A DNA stretch of 64,000 bases from Rhizobium leguminosarum. Lineage in GTDB: Bacteria; Pseudomonadota; Alphaproteobacteria; Rhizobiales; Rhizobiaceae. Position numbers and translations under genes: made by a program. The notes beneath the pieces are model-generated. The model did no database searches. It was given only the letters and a program-made list of their open reading frames with translations, and had not been told where the DNA came from. Where the stretch lies: the NCBI RefSeq assembly GCF_004123835.1, contig NZ_MZMU01000012.1:248001-312000 (forward strand), given 5' to 3'. Positions 33,066 to 43,086 of this stretch are shown here, piece by piece. Numbering within the stretch: position 1 is the first letter of the stretch; every line of letters begins with the position of its first letter.

Positions 33066-34256
33066 ATGGCAGTCGATTTCAGGTTCATCATCATCGGACG
33101 CGGCATGATGGGTACTGCCGCCGCGCGGCATCTCTCCTCGATGGCCGACGGCATCGCACTGATCGGCCCGCGCGAGCCGGAGGAGCGCAAGGCCCATCAC
33201 GGCGTCTTCGCCAGCCATTACGACGAAGCGCGCATCACCCGCACCTTCGACGGCAATCTTGCCTGGGGAACCTTCGCCGCCCGCGCGCTCGACCGCTATC
33301 GCGAGATCGAGGCAAAGAGCGGCATCTCCTTCTATTCGGAGGTCGGCTGCCTCTTTGCCGGTCCTGAGAAGAACGAGCAGGACTATATCGAAAGGGCGCT
33401 GACGGTCAGCCGGACGCTCGGCAGCAACATCGAGACCATCGCGCCGTCGGAACTCGGCCAACGTTTTCCCTATCTTGCCGTCGCCGCCGATTTCACAGGG
33501 TATTTCGAGCGCAAGCGCGCCGGCCACATCAACCCGCGGGCGCTGGTGCGGGCGCAGGGCAAGCTTGCCGAACAGGGCGGCGTCTCGCTGATCGAGGCCA
33601 CCGTAACATCGGTGCGCGATGCGGGTTCCCACGTCGAGGTGACGGCCGGCGGCAGACGCTACAGCGCCGAGCGCGTGCTGGTCGCCGCTGGCGGTTTCAG
33701 TAATTTCCATGCCTTGCTGCCGCGTCCCGTCGATACCAGGGTCATGGCGCGCACGGTCGCCTTCTATGAGATCGGCGAGCGCGAGATGGCGATCTTCAGC
33801 GATATGCCGTCGACGATCGTGCTCGGTGACCGGGAAGAGGATCACATCTATATCCTGCCGCCGGTGCGTTATCCCGACGGCAAGACCTATCTGAAACTCG
33901 GTGGCGACACTGAGGCGCTTTCTTTCGAACGATTGGAGGATGCCGGCGCGTGGTTCCGTTCCGACGGCAGCGCCGCTGAGCGCGATCATCTCTCAGCCAT
34001 CGCTCTGCAGCTGATGCCGGAGCTTGCGGGCTGCCGCGTGACCTCGGCGCCCTGCGTGGCGAATTTCACGCCGACCGGTTATCCCTATGCCGGATTTACG
34101 CAGTCGCCGCGCATCGCGGTGCTGACCGGCGGCAATTTCGTTGCGGCCAAATCTTCCGACGAACTCGGCCGCTTAGGGGCCGTGCTTCTGGCGGAAGGGC
34201 AGCTTGGCGAAGCGGATTTCGGCGGCGCACTGACGCCGTTTTTCGCCGCTGCATAA
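33066..34256 (+). CDS. FAD-dependent amine oxidase, sarcosine oxidase-like (copy 1)
   Basis: A 396-residue flavoprotein of the DAO/MSOX family. The Rossmann motif is GRGMMGTAAARHL (about residues 11-23), followed by the conserved ASHYDEARITRTFD. C330 in SAPCVAN sits where monomeric sarcosine oxidase has its flavin-linking cysteine, and SSDELG aligns with the end of the FAD-binding fold, so FAD may be covalent. It probably oxidises an N-methyl or secondary amino acid, producing H2O2. GAGGTGGGAT precedes ATG 33066. A paralogue follows. Confidence 0.88.
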   Translation: MAVDFRFIIIGRGMMGTAAARHLSSMADGIALIGPREPEERKAHHGVFASHYDEARITRTFDGNLAWGTFAARALDRYREIEAKSGISFYSEVGCLFAGPEKNEQDYIERALTVSRTLGSNIETIAPSELGQRFPYLAVAADFTGYFERKRAGHINPRALVRAQGKLAEQGGVSLIEATVTSVRDAGSHVEVTAGGRRYSAERVLVAAGGFSNFHALLPRPVDTRVMARTVAFYEIGEREMAIFSDMPSTIVLGDREEDHIYILPPVRYPDGKTYLKLGGDTEALSFERLEDAGAWFRSDGSAAERDHLSAIALQLMPELAGCRVTSAPCVANFTPTGYPYAGFTQSPRIAVLTGGNFVAAKSSDELGRLGAVLLAEGQLGEADFGGALTPFFAAA

Positions 34257-34347
34257 TTCCCTAGATCAGAATCGATTTAGGGAATTATTCAGCAATTCAA
34301 AGTGTTACAGCGCCCGTTGCGAGTCTGAAAAGACGCGCGGCGCTGTT
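34257..34347. repeat. Intergenic repeat between the oxidase paralogues, copy 2
   Basis: The hairpin TTCCCTA...TAGGGAA (34257-34284) is followed by ATTCAAAGTGTTACAGCG and the stem CAGCGCC...GGCGCTG, with the inner CGAGTCTGAAAAGACGCG. The right part matches 8509-8564 and 19889-19923. The ribosome site of the next gene starts directly at its right end. Confidence 0.75.
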
Positions 34348-34360
34348 GAGAGGAGACAGC

Positions 34361-35536
34361 ATGGCAGTCGATTTCAAATACATCGTCGTCGGCCGCGGGC
34401 TGATGGGGGCAGCGGCGGCGCGGCATCTGGCGCGCCAAGCGGACGGTGTCGCGGTGATTGGCCCGGACGAGCCTGATGACCGCAAGACGCATCAGGGCGT
34501 CTTCGCCAGCCATTACGACGAGGGGCGCATCACTCGCACCATCGATCCCGACCGCAATTGGGCGCTGCTCGCCAACCGCTCGATCGACCGCTATGGCGAG
34601 ATCGCCCGCGACAGCGGTATCGATTTCTATCGCGAGGTCGGCTGCGTCGTCGTCGCGCCGACCGGGGGCGATTATCTCGAGAGAACCCGGCAGGCGGCCG
34701 TCTCGCTTGGCGTCGAGACCCGCCTTCTCGATGGGGCCGGTCTGAAGGCTGCTTTTCCCTTCTTCGCCTTTCCTGATGATGGCGCGGGCGTCTTCCAGGC
34801 GAGGGGCGCCGGCCACATCAGCCCGCGCAAGCTTGTGAAAGCCCAATCGTTGCTGGCGGAAAAGGCTGGTGCGGCCGTCATCCGCGATCATGTCGTTTCG
34901 ATCCGCAGCGAAGGTGGATCGGCTGTGGTCGAGACGGCCGGTGGCCTGAGCTATCGTGCTGAAAAGGTGCTGCTGGCAGCAGGCGGATTTTCCATTGCCG
35001 AGAATCTATTGCCGCGGCCCGTTGCCATGACGGTTTATGCCCGGACCGTGACGCTTTTCGAGGTAAGCGATGCCGACGCGGCGCGCCTGGCCGCGATGCC
35101 GTCGCTCGTTCTCCGGGCGCCCGGCATCGATATCTATCTGCTGCCGCCGATCCGGTATCCCAACGGCAAATTCTACCTGAAGATCGGCGGCGATCCTGAC
35201 GATCTGGCGCTCAGCGACGACACGGAAATGCGCGCTTGGTTCAAGACCGAGGGGCGCGATACGGTGCGCGTGCATCTCAAACGCATCGTTGAAGGTCTCG
35301 TGCCCGATATGGTGCCGCTCTCGATTTCGACGGCCGCCTGCGTCGTGTCGCATACGGAAAGCGGCTATCCCATGATCGGCTACACCTCATCGCCTGAGAT
35401 CGCGGTACTGACAGGCTGCGCCGGCACGTCGGCCAAGAGCTCGGACGAAATCGGCCGGCTCGGGGCCGAGCTGCTTTTGTCAGGCAGAATCAGCGAACAG
35501 GGCTACTCCACGGATTTCACACCGCAATTTCGATAA
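34361..35536 (+). CDS. FAD-dependent amine oxidase, sarcosine oxidase-like (copy 2)
   Basis: A 391-residue paralogue of the preceding gene. Both share MAVDFxxIxxGRGxMGxAAARHL, VFASHYDExRITRT, IDFY/ISFY-REVGC-like strands, and RYPxGKxYLKxGGD, and the presumptive flavin-linking cysteine (C327 in AACVVSH). GAGGAGA precedes the ATG. The two differ through much of the substrate-facing region, so they may act on different N-alkyl amino acids. Not a recent perfect duplicate. Confidence 0.88.
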   Translation: MAVDFKYIVVGRGLMGAAAARHLARQADGVAVIGPDEPDDRKTHQGVFASHYDEGRITRTIDPDRNWALLANRSIDRYGEIARDSGIDFYREVGCVVVAPTGGDYLERTRQAAVSLGVETRLLDGAGLKAAFPFFAFPDDGAGVFQARGAGHISPRKLVKAQSLLAEKAGAAVIRDHVVSIRSEGGSAVVETAGGLSYRAEKVLLAAGGFSIAENLLPRPVAMTVYARTVTLFEVSDADAARLAAMPSLVLRAPGIDIYLLPPIRYPNGKFYLKIGGDPDDLALSDDTEMRAWFKTEGRDTVRVHLKRIVEGLVPDMVPLSISTAACVVSHTESGYPMIGYTSSPEIAVLTGCAGTSAKSSDEIGRLGAELLLSGRISEQGYSTDFTPQFR

Positions 35537-35582
35537 ATAAATTTTGATTTCGATAGCAATTGCGATCTCTCTCGTTTATGGG

Positions 35583-35990
35583 AGCCCTGCCAGTTGGCTG
35601 GGCAGCCGCGCTTTACCAATGCCGAAAGGCGGTAGGGTGAGGAAAGTCCGGGCTCCACGGAAACACGGTGCCGGATAACGTCCGGCGAGGGCGACCTCAG
35701 GGAAAGTGCCACAGAAAGCAAACCGCCTGCGTTCGCGCAGGTAAGGGTGAAAGGGTGGGGTAAGAGCCCACCGCATCTCCGGCAACGGAAATGGCACGGT
35801 AAACCCCACCGGGAGCAAGACCGAATAGGGATGACGCGGTAGGCCGAAAGGCCTTCCGGCTGGTTTCCAGGCCAGTCATCCGGGTGGGTTGCGTGAGGCA
35901 GCGTGCGAACGCTGTCCCAGAGGAATGGCTGCCACGTTCCGGTTCACGCCGGAGCCATACAGAACCCGGCTTACAGGCCAACTGGCGATT
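35583..35990 (+). ncRNA. rnpB: RNase P RNA (class A)
   Basis: The catalytic RNA of RNase P, which trims tRNA 5' leaders. The terminal P1 helix is formed by GCCAGTTGGC (35589-35598) and GCCAACTGGC (35977-35986). The conserved P4 strand GAGGAAAGTCCGGGCTCC, the CACAGAAAGC element and the 3' AGAACCCGGCTTACAGGCC block, which includes the second P4 strand, are all present. The length of about 400 bases is usual for alphaproteobacteria. Ends are approximate to within about 10 bases. Confidence 0.96.
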
Positions 35991-36415
35991 AACTCTTGTG
36001 GCGCGACAAAACCCCGAACTCAGGGATCATTTCGACATAAGTCACTGGAATCGAACGCTTTCAAGCGGGCGCTGATGCATTCCTCCGGCGGAAATTCTTT
36101 TTGCGGAAACGTGGTTGCGCACCTCTTGCGAGAGAGTGATCCTAACCCTTTGTTAAACTTAACGGCTTATAAATTTTTGATCACGCGTCCACTGCAAAAT
36201 GGGCGCATCCCATTGACGCCCATATGGTCCCATGCTATCCCAAATGCGCACTGCACCAGGGCAATCACCTGCCCATTCATCGCAAAGCAAAGGCGTCTTC
36301 CTATCCGGAAGCGTCGGAGGGGTTTTTGCTCATCCGGCTTGCGAAGCTGTGCCTGATATCGGGAGTTTCGGGCGTCTTTTGGTCCGGATCCCTGCGGGAA
36401 CGGATGTTTCGTGTC
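35991..36415. other. Leader region between rnpB and mraZ
   Basis: 425 bases without a convincing gene. It carries the mraZ promoter region, AT-rich around 36145-36185, and four MraZ-type boxes at 36209-36243. Frames covering it are extensions of mraZ and rsmH without their own ribosome sites. Confidence 0.6.
36209..36243. promoter_or_regulatory. Four 10-bp-spaced MraZ-type boxes
   Basis: CCCAT at 36209, 36219 and 36229 and CCCAA at 36239 recur with an exact 10-base period. On the minus strand each reads as the TGGG core bound by MraZ in E. coli, in the same spacing (TGGGN-N5). They lie about 170-205 bases before the mraZ start and should let MraZ autoregulate the dcw cluster. Confidence 0.75.
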
Positions 36416-36853
36416 ATGAGCCGCTTCCTTTCGAACGCGACCAACAGGATCGATGCCAAGGGCAGGGTTTCCGTGCCTTCTGTGTTCCGTTCCGTGCTGG
36501 CGCAGCGCAATGTTCAGGAGCTCTATTGCTTCCAGGACTTTGTGTTTCCGGCGATCAGCGTCGGCGGTCCGGATCTTCTCGAAAGATTCGAACGGCAGAT
36601 TGCTGCGGAGGATCCGTTTTCGCCGGATGCGAACGAGATGTCGCTTCTCATTCATGGAGGCGGGGTCTTCATGAAGCTCGACGCCGAGGGGCGGCTGATG
36701 GTCACGGATTTCATTCGTGGCTTTACCGGCATCTCGGACGAAGTGACCTTCGTCGGTCGGGCGGATCATTTTCAGCTCTGGCAGCCGCAGGCTTTTGTGG
36801 CCGCACAGGCGCAGGCACGAGGGGAGCGCAAGCTGGCGGGCAAGCGTTCCTGA
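36416..36853 (+). CDS. mraZ: Transcriptional regulator MraZ
   Basis: A 145-residue protein with two MraZ/SpoVT-AbrB-like domains (residues 1-60 and 78-125). DAKGRVSVP and [10 protein letters not shown] are the two D-x-x-G-R cores that contact DNA in an oligomeric ring. It represses the dcw operon in E. coli. An in-frame ATG at 36404 is possible; ATG 36416 matches the usual MraZ N-terminus. It is followed by rsmH after 17 bases. Confidence 0.93.
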   Translation: MSRFLSNATNRIDAKGRVSVPSVFRSVLAQRNVQELYCFQDFVFPAISVGGPDLLERFERQIAAEDPFSPDANEMSLLIHGGGVFMKLDAEGRLMVTDFIRGFTGISDEVTFVGRADHFQLWQPQAFVAAQAQARGERKLAGKRS

Positions 36854-36870
36854 AAGAACGAGGGAATGGA

Positions 36871-37896
36871 ATGGTGGCGAATCCTGGCGGAGGTTCAACT
36901 GATGCCGGTGGCGGACCGGTTCGTCACATTCCTGTTCTTCTCGACGAAGTTCTTGCGGCATTGGCGCCCGCGCCCGGCAAACTCATCCTCGACGGTACGT
37001 TCGGTGCGGGCGGTTACAGTTCAGCCATCCTTGCTGCCGGCGCCGAGGTGATCGCGCTCGATCGCGATCCGACGGCGATTGCGGCTGGCCAAGCGATGGT
37101 TGCCGCCCATGGCGGTCGTCTCAGGCTCGTTCACTCGCAATTCTCGCATCTTGCCGATCATGCGCCGCAAGGCGGGCTTGAGGGCGTCGTGCTCGATATC
37201 GGCGTCTCCTCCATGCAGATCGACGAGGCCGAACGTGGCTTCTCCTTCCAGAAGAACGGGCCGCTCGACATGCGCATGTCGGCCGAAGGCGTTTCGGCCG
37301 CCGATGTCGTCAACCGCGCCAAGGTCGCCGATCTCATCCGCATCTTCCATTTTCTCGGCGAGGAAAGCCAGGCGCCGCGCATCGCCCATGCGATCGAGAA
37401 GCGCCGCGCCGAAAAGCCATTTGAAACGACACGCGATCTCGCCGGTCTCATCGAGCTCGTCACGCCGCGCAAGATGAAGGACAAGATCCATCCGGCAACG
37501 CGCGTCTTCCAGGCATTGCGTATCTTCGTCAACGACGAACTCGGCGAACTGGCGCAGGCGCTGTTTGCGGCGGAAACGGCGCTGAAGCCAGGCGGTCGGC
37601 TTGTCGTCGTCACCTTTCATTCGCTCGAAGACCGCATCGTCAAGAAATTCTTCTCCGATCGCGCCGGCAAGGCGTCGGGTTCGCGGCATCTGCCGATCGC
37701 GCATGAGCGGGCGGCAACCTTTGCGGCGATCGGCAAGCCGATGGTTTCGGCAAGCGAGGCGGAGGCCGAGATCAATCCGCGCGCCCGCTCCGCCAAGCTG
37801 CGCGCCGGCCTGAGGACGGACGCCGCCGCCGAAGCCGCGGATATGTCGCTCTTCGGGTTTCCCAATCTTGCCAGTCTCGGAAAGCTTGGAGGTTGA
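36871..37896 (+). CDS. rsmH: 16S rRNA (cytosine-1402-N4)-methyltransferase RsmH
   Basis: A 341-residue SAM-dependent methyltransferase that modifies 16S rRNA C1402 in the decoding centre. Features are [10 protein letters not shown] (about 19-28), the SAM loop [27 protein letters not shown], the [14 protein letters not shown] helix, and [14 protein letters not shown] short Gly-rich N-terminal lead (first 16 residues) precedes the conserved part, a usual variation. The last codons run to the ftsL start, with the ftsL ribosome site GGAGGT inside rsmH. Confidence 0.95.
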   Translation: MVANPGGGSTDAGGGPVRHIPVLLDEVLAALAPAPGKLILDGTFGAGGYSSAILAAGAEVIALDRDPTAIAAGQAMVAAHGGRLRLVHSQFSHLADHAPQGGLEGVVLDIGVSSMQIDEAERGFSFQKNGPLDMRMSAEGVSAADVVNRAKVADLIRIFHFLGEESQAPRIAHAIEKRRAEKPFETTRDLAGLIELVTPRKMKDKIHPATRVFQALRIFVNDELGELAQALFAAETALKPGGRLVVVTFHSLEDRIVKKFFSDRAGKASGSRHLPIAHERAATFAAIGKPMVSASEAEAEINPRARSAKLRAGLRTDAAAEAADMSLFGFPNLASLGKLGG

Positions 37897-37897
37897 T

Positions 37898-38347
37898 ATG
37901 CTGAAAACGTTCGATCTCGTGCTCATCGGCGTCATGACGGCCACCGCCGCCGTGACCTACACGATCAAGCACCGCGCCGAATTGAAGCTCGAGGAGGTTC
38001 ATCGCCTCGAAGCCGAGATCAAGCTTGAGAAGGACACGATCGACCTTCTCAAGGCCGACTGGGCGCTGCAATCGCAGCCGAACCGGCTGGAGCGGCTGGT
38101 CAAGGCCTATAATGAAGAATTGAAGCTGCAGCCGACGGAATCGACGGCGCTCGTGCATGCCAAGGAATTGCCGATGCTGAAATCCGAGGTTCCCGTGCCT
38201 GACGTGACGGAGGCAAAGGCCAAAGGCGCGCCAGACACCGCCAAGGGCGCGCAAGCCACCGCCAAGGTGCAGCCCATCCCGATGCCCGCGCCACGTGGTG
38301 AGGCAGAAGATGCAGACCAGATCGAAACCGGCTCGGTGGAGGAATAA
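37898..38347 (+). CDS. ftsL: Cell division protein FtsL (alphaproteobacterial)
   Basis: A 149-residue bitopic membrane protein: one helix (residues 6-25), then a heptad-like coiled coil (about 30-85: RLEAEIKLEKDTIDLLKADWALQSQPNRLERL), then an Ala/Lys-rich tail. FtsL scaffolds FtsB and FtsQ and helps activate FtsWI. The sequence is poorly conserved but the position between rsmH and ftsI is diagnostic. GGAGGT precedes the ATG; its stop shares one base with the ftsI start. Confidence 0.88.
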   Translation: MLKTFDLVLIGVMTATAAVTYTIKHRAELKLEEVHRLEAEIKLEKDTIDLLKADWALQSQPNRLERLVKAYNEELKLQPTESTALVHAKELPMLKSEVPVPDVTEAKAKGAPDTAKGAQATAKVQPIPMPAPRGEAEDADQIETGSVEE

Positions 38348-40107
38348 TGTCGTTTCTTTCCCGCATCATGGTTTTGAAGAGCCAGGCGCATTTCTCCGCC
38401 GGCGTCTATAACCGGTTCGGCGGTCCTTCCCCCGCCGGCCTGGCGATCGAGGGATCGCGCAAGAAGAAATCAGGGCAGGCAAAAAGCCGCGTCGGCCTGC
38501 TGATCCTTGGCTTCATGGGTGTCTACGCCGTCATCGGCGGCCGTCTCGTCGAATATGCGATGAAGGATCAGGAGGTCGTCTCCAGCATCCTGCCGCCCGA
38601 CCGACTGATGGCCTCGCGCCCCGACATTCTCGACCGGAACGGCGAGGTGCTGGCGACCGACATCCGCACCGTCTCGCTGTTTGCCGAGCCGAACAAGATC
38701 GTCGACGCCGACGAGGCGGTCGAGAAGCTTGCAACGGTGCTGCCGGAGCTCGACGTCAGGGACACTTATAAGAAGCTCTCGGTCAAAACCTCGCATTTCG
38801 CCTGGCTGCGCCGGCAACTGACGCCGAAGCAGCAGAGCCAGATCCTGGCGCTCGGCATTCCCGGCATCGGCTTCCGGCCGGAGAAGCGCCGCTTCTATCC
38901 GGGCGGGGCGACCGCCGCGCATATCCTCGGTTACGTCAACATCGACAACCGCGGTGTCGCCGGCATGGAGAAATTTATCGACGACCAGGGCCTTGCCGAT
39001 CTCGCCTCCGTCGGCATGACCAGCGACCAGCCGCTCGAGCCGGTGCGGCTATCGATCGACCTGCGCGTGCAGAACATCGTCCGGGACGCGGTCGTCAACG
39101 CCGTCAACAACTTCCAGGCCAAGGGCGCCGGTGCTGCGGTTATCGACGTGCATACGGGGGAAGTGCTGGCGATGGCATCGGCGCCGGATTTCGATCCGAA
39201 CGATCCGCAGGAAGGCGCCAAGGAGGGTTGGCTCAACCGGATGACCAACGGCACCTTCGAAATGGGCTCGACCTTCAAGACCTTTTCGCTGGCCATGGCG
39301 CTCGATAGCGGCAAGGTGAAGATGACCGACAGTTTCGATGCCAGCAAATCGATCTATATCGGCGGCTTCACCATCCACGATTTTCACGGGCAGCGCCGTT
39401 GGCTGACCGTTCCCGAGATTTTTCAGTATTCTTCGAATATCGGTACGGCGCGTGTCATCGACATCGTCGGCATCGATACGCAGAAGGACTATCTGACCAA
39501 GCTCGGCCTGTTGACAAAAATGCAGACCGAGCTTCCGGAAGTGAAGATGCCGAGCCAGCCGCGCGTCTGGAAAAAGATCAATTCGATCACGATTTCTTTC
39601 GGCCACGGTGTTTCGACGACGGCGCTGCAGACGGGCGTGGCGGCGGCCGCCCTCGTCAATGGCGGCAAGCTGATCGAGCCGACATTCCTGCCGCGCACGC
39701 GCGAACAGGCCGATCAGATCGCTAAGCAGGTCCTCAAGAAGTCGACTAGCGACGAGGTCCGCTATCTCCTTGACTTCAACGGGTACAAGGGTTCCGGACG
39801 CGTGGCCCGCGTACCGGGCTTCGGCGTCGGCAGCAAGACGGGTACGGCCGACAAGGTGGTGAACGGTCGGTATTCCTCGACGCTGAACTTCAATTCCTTC
39901 ATTGCCGCCTTCCCGATCGACAATCCCCGATATGCGGTGATCACCTTCTGCGACGAGCCGAAGACCGGCGAAAAGCAATATGGCGGAACGCTCTCCGCCG
40001 GTACGGCCGGCCCGATCGCCCGTGATATCATCAGCCGCGCGGCTCCCATTCTCGGCATCGAGCCGAAATTCGGGGAGGGCGGATCGGCCTTGCTGGTGTC
40101 TTATTGA
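38347..40107 (+). CDS. ftsI: Penicillin-binding protein 3 / FtsI transpeptidase
   Basis: A 586-residue class B PBP that makes septal peptidoglycan crosslinks. One N-terminal helix (about 45-65), then the pedestal domain with LDRNGEVLATD and the transpeptidase domain. Active-site motifs: STFK (S308), SSN in YSSNIGTAR, and KTGTA. The Ser is at nearly the same residue number as in E. coli FtsI. The ATG overlaps the ftsL stop by one base, so the two are tightly coupled. Confidence 0.96.
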   Translation: MSFLSRIMVLKSQAHFSAGVYNRFGGPSPAGLAIEGSRKKKSGQAKSRVGLLILGFMGVYAVIGGRLVEYAMKDQEVVSSILPPDRLMASRPDILDRNGEVLATDIRTVSLFAEPNKIVDADEAVEKLATVLPELDVRDTYKKLSVKTSHFAWLRRQLTPKQQSQILALGIPGIGFRPEKRRFYPGGATAAHILGYVNIDNRGVAGMEKFIDDQGLADLASVGMTSDQPLEPVRLSIDLRVQNIVRDAVVNAVNNFQAKGAGAAVIDVHTGEVLAMASAPDFDPNDPQEGAKEGWLNRMTNGTFEMGSTFKTFSLAMALDSGKVKMTDSFDASKSIYIGGFTIHDFHGQRRWLTVPEIFQYSSNIGTARVIDIVGIDTQKDYLTKLGLLTKMQTELPEVKMPSQPRVWKKINSITISFGHGVSTTALQTGVAAAALVNGGKLIEPTFLPRTREQADQIAKQVLKKSTSDEVRYLLDFNGYKGSGRVARVPGFGVGSKTGTADKVVNGRYSSTLNFNSFIAAFPIDNPRYAVITFCDEPKTGEKQYGGTLSAGTAGPIARDIISRAAPILGIEPKFGEGGSALLVSY

Positions 40108-40173
40108 GTGTGAATGAATATCGACGCCGATTCGCGAGGGGTGAACCGGCTTCAAGAGAGAAAAGTGCATTCG

Positions 40174-41634
40174 ATGAAATTGCGAGACTTGGCCGGAGAT
40201 CAGTTTCCGGAACTTGAAGCACAGCTCGAAGGCCCGGCAGGCCTGCTTGATATTTCAGGCCTGTCTTCGGATAGCCGCAAGGTGGCGCCGGGCAATGTCT
40301 TCGTCGCGGTCGCCGGCACCAAGGCGGACGGCGCAGGCTTCATCGTGGATGCCGCCGGCCGCGGCGCTGCCGTCGCGATCGCCTCCCAAGCCGTCGATGC
40401 TTCGATCCCCGTGCTTGCGGTCAAGGAGCCGCGCCGTTTCCTTTCCATCGCCGCCGCGCGTTTTCACGGCAGGCAGCCCGACACTATGGTCGCCGTCACC
40501 GGCACGGCGGGCAAAACCTCCGTCGCTTCTTTCACCCGGCAGATCTGGGCGTATGCTGGCCACGCGGCCGCGATGATCGGCACGACGGGCGTCGTTTCGC
40601 CGACGCGCAACGAATATGGCTCGCTGACGACGCCCGATCCGGTGTCTCTGCATGAGCTGCTGGCGGAACTCGCCGAAGAAGGCGTGACACATGCCGCGAT
40701 GGAGGCCTCCAGCCACGGTCTCGACCAGTGCCGGCTTGATGGCGTCAGGCTTGCCGCCGCCGCCTTCACCAATCTCGGCCGCGACCACATGGATTATCAT
40801 CCGACCGTCGAGGCCTATATGGCCGCCAAGATGCGGCTTTTCGATACGCTGTTGCCGAAGGGATCGCCGGCGGTGATCTTCGCCGACGATCCGTGGTCGG
40901 CGCAGGCGATCAAGGCCGCGACCGATGCCGGTCACGACATCCGTACTGTCGGGCGAAAGGGCGATTACCTCTCGTTGAAGCGCGTCGAGCACTTCCGCCA
41001 CAAGCAGATGGCCGAGATCCATATCGGCGGCGAGATCTTCGAGGTGGACATTCCGCTGGCCGGCGATTTTCAGGTCGCCAACGCGCTGGTCGCAGCAGGG
41101 CTTGCCATGTCGACCGGCGTTGGGGCGAAGGTTGCGATGGCCGCGCTCGAGAAGCTCGTCGGCGCGTCCGGCCGTCTCGAACTTGTCGGCCATACGAAAG
41201 ACGGCGCGCTCGCCTATGTCGACTACGCCCACAAGCCGGATGCGCTGGAAAACGTGCTGGGCTCGGTCAGACCTTTCACCACCGGCCGCGTCATCGTCGT
41301 TTTCGGCTGCGGCGGCGACCGTGACCGCGGCAAACGGCCGATCATGGGTGAAATCGCCTGCCGTCTTGCCGACGTCGTTATCGTCACCGACGATAATCCG
41401 CGTTCGGAGGAGCCGGCCTCGATCCGGGCGGAGATCATGGCGGCGGCTGCCTGCGCCGCGGAAATCGCCGATCGCGCCATGGCGATCCGCGAGGCGGTCG
41501 GCATGCTGAGATCCGGCGATACGCTGATCGTCGCCGGCAAGGGGCATGAGGAAGGGCAGACGATCGGCGGGGTTACCCTGCCGTTCTCCGATCACGCGGA
41601 GGTGCGCAGGGCCTTGGAGGAGTTGAAATCTTGA
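40174..41634 (+). CDS. murE: UDP-MurNAc-L-Ala-D-Glu:meso-diaminopimelate ligase MurE
   Basis: A 486-residue Mur ligase adding the third stem residue. It has the N-terminal SSDSRKV domain, the ATP loop TGTAGKTS (about 125-132), the [12 protein letters not shown] region, and DDNPRSEEP (about 424-432), the meso-diaminopimelate specificity motif. ATG 40174 follows AGAGAG; an upstream in-frame ATG at 40114 is possible but lies outside the conserved sequence. Its last four bases contain the murF start. Confidence 0.95.
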   Translation: MKLRDLAGDQFPELEAQLEGPAGLLDISGLSSDSRKVAPGNVFVAVAGTKADGAGFIVDAAGRGAAVAIASQAVDASIPVLAVKEPRRFLSIAAARFHGRQPDTMVAVTGTAGKTSVASFTRQIWAYAGHAAAMIGTTGVVSPTRNEYGSLTTPDPVSLHELLAELAEEGVTHAAMEASSHGLDQCRLDGVRLAAAAFTNLGRDHMDYHPTVEAYMAAKMRLFDTLLPKGSPAVIFADDPWSAQAIKAATDAGHDIRTVGRKGDYLSLKRVEHFRHKQMAEIHIGGEIFEVDIPLAGDFQVANALVAAGLAMSTGVGAKVAMAALEKLVGASGRLELVGHTKDGALAYVDYAHKPDALENVLGSVRPFTTGRVIVVFGCGGDRDRGKRPIMGEIACRLADVVIVTDDNPRSEEPASIRAEIMAAAACAAEIADRAMAIREAVGMLRSGDTLIVAGKGHEEGQTIGGVTLPFSDHAEVRRALEELKS

Positions 41635-43064
41635 GCTGGCTATGGACGACGGAAGACATGATCGCAGCGATGGCGGGGCGCCCTTTCGGCACGCTGCCCG
41701 AAGGCATCACCGGCATTTCCATCGACAGCCGTTCGATTACTCCAGGCGAAGCTTTCTTCGCGATCAAGGGCGACCGCGTCGACGGCCACGACTACGCCTC
41801 GATGGCGATGGCGAACGGCGCTTCCCTTCTCGTCGTCAGCGAGGCGAGGCTTCCCGCCATGGGCCGCCTGACGGTGCCGATGATCGTCGTGGAAGATGTG
41901 CTCGCGGCACTTGGCCGGCTCGGCCTTACCTCGCGCGAGCGCTCGCGGGCCCGGATCATCGCGGTGACGGGATCTGTGGGAAAGACGACCACCAAGGAAA
42001 TGCTGCGGCATGTGCTGTCGCCCTCCGGCAAGGTGCACGCCTCCGTCGCCTCCTTCAACAATCATTGGGGCGTGCCGCTGACGCTGGCACGTATGCCTGA
42101 GGATACGGATTACGGCGTCTTCGAAGTCGGAATGAACCATCCCGGCGAGATCCGGCCGCTGGTGACGATGATCCGTCCCGATGTCGCCATCATCACGACG
42201 ATCGCGCCGGCCCATCTCGGCAATTTCAAGAACATCAAGGAAATCGCCGCCGCCAAGGCCGAGATCTTCGAGGGCCTCGAACCCGGCGGCCATGTCGTGC
42301 TCAACCGCGACAACGACCAGTTCAATTTCCTCGACCGCACGGCGCAGTCGCACGGCATCGAGCATATTCATTCCTTCGGCCAGCATGCCAAGGCCGAATT
42401 CCGGCTCGCAGAATTCAATGGTTCCGACGATAATTCGACGCTGTGGCTGACGATCGGCGGCGATACGCTGGAGGTCGCGCTCGGCGCGCCGGGCCGCCAT
42501 ATCGCCGAGAATGCACTCGCAGCGCTCGGCGTCGTCAGGATCGTCGGCGCCGATATGCAGAAGGCGATCGAAGCGCTTGCAACGCTGAGGCCGGAAAAGG
42601 GCAGGGGCAAGCGCCACCGGCTTGTCATCGGCGGCGGCAGCTTCACGCTGGTCGACGAGAGCTACAATGCTAATCCGGCCTCGATGCGCGCGGCGATCGC
42701 GCTGCTGGCCGCCTCCGAGCCGACCGGCCGCGGACGCCGTATCGCCGTGCTCGGCGACATGCTTGAGATGGGCGAGTATGCGCAAAAGGTCCATACCGAC
42801 CTTGCCGTGCCGCTGCTTGCTGCCGGCATCGAGCATGTGTGGCTCGCAGGAGCCGAGATGGCTGCGCTCAAGGAATCGCTGCCGGAAAGCGTCCATGTCG
42901 AATATCGCGAGAACACGGACGAATTGACGGATTATGTATTGAACTCGGTCGCGCCGGGCGATGTGTTGATGGTGAAATCGTCTCTGGGCATCGCTTTCGG
43001 CAAGATCGTCGCCGCGCTCCTTGACAAGTTCCCGCCATTTGCCGACACGCAACGCGAATTTTGA
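41631..43064 (+). CDS. murF: UDP-MurNAc-tripeptide:D-Ala-D-Ala ligase MurF
   Basis: A 477-residue Mur ligase that adds D-Ala-D-Ala to the UDP-tripeptide. The ATP loop [12 protein letters not shown] (about 116-127), HLGNFKNI, and DESYNANP (about 343-350) are standard. The start is TTG (41631) overlapping the murE stop as TTGA, with GGAGGAG just upstream. The rare TTG start probably lowers or couples expression to murE. Confidence 0.94.
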   Translation: MSWLWTTEDMIAAMAGRPFGTLPEGITGISIDSRSITPGEAFFAIKGDRVDGHDYASMAMANGASLLVVSEARLPAMGRLTVPMIVVEDVLAALGRLGLTSRERSRARIIAVTGSVGKTTTKEMLRHVLSPSGKVHASVASFNNHWGVPLTLARMPEDTDYGVFEVGMNHPGEIRPLVTMIRPDVAIITTIAPAHLGNFKNIKEIAAAKAEIFEGLEPGGHVVLNRDNDQFNFLDRTAQSHGIEHIHSFGQHAKAEFRLAEFNGSDDNSTLWLTIGGDTLEVALGAPGRHIAENALAALGVVRIVGADMQKAIEALATLRPEKGRGKRHRLVIGGGSFTLVDESYNANPASMRAAIALLAASEPTGRGRRIAVLGDMLEMGEYAQKVHTDLAVPLLAAGIEHVWLAGAEMAALKESLPESVHVEYRENTDELTDYVLNSVAPGDVLMVKSSLGIAFGKIVAALLDKFPPFADTQREF

Positions 43065-43086
43065 TCGGGTAAACAAGGGGCCCTGA

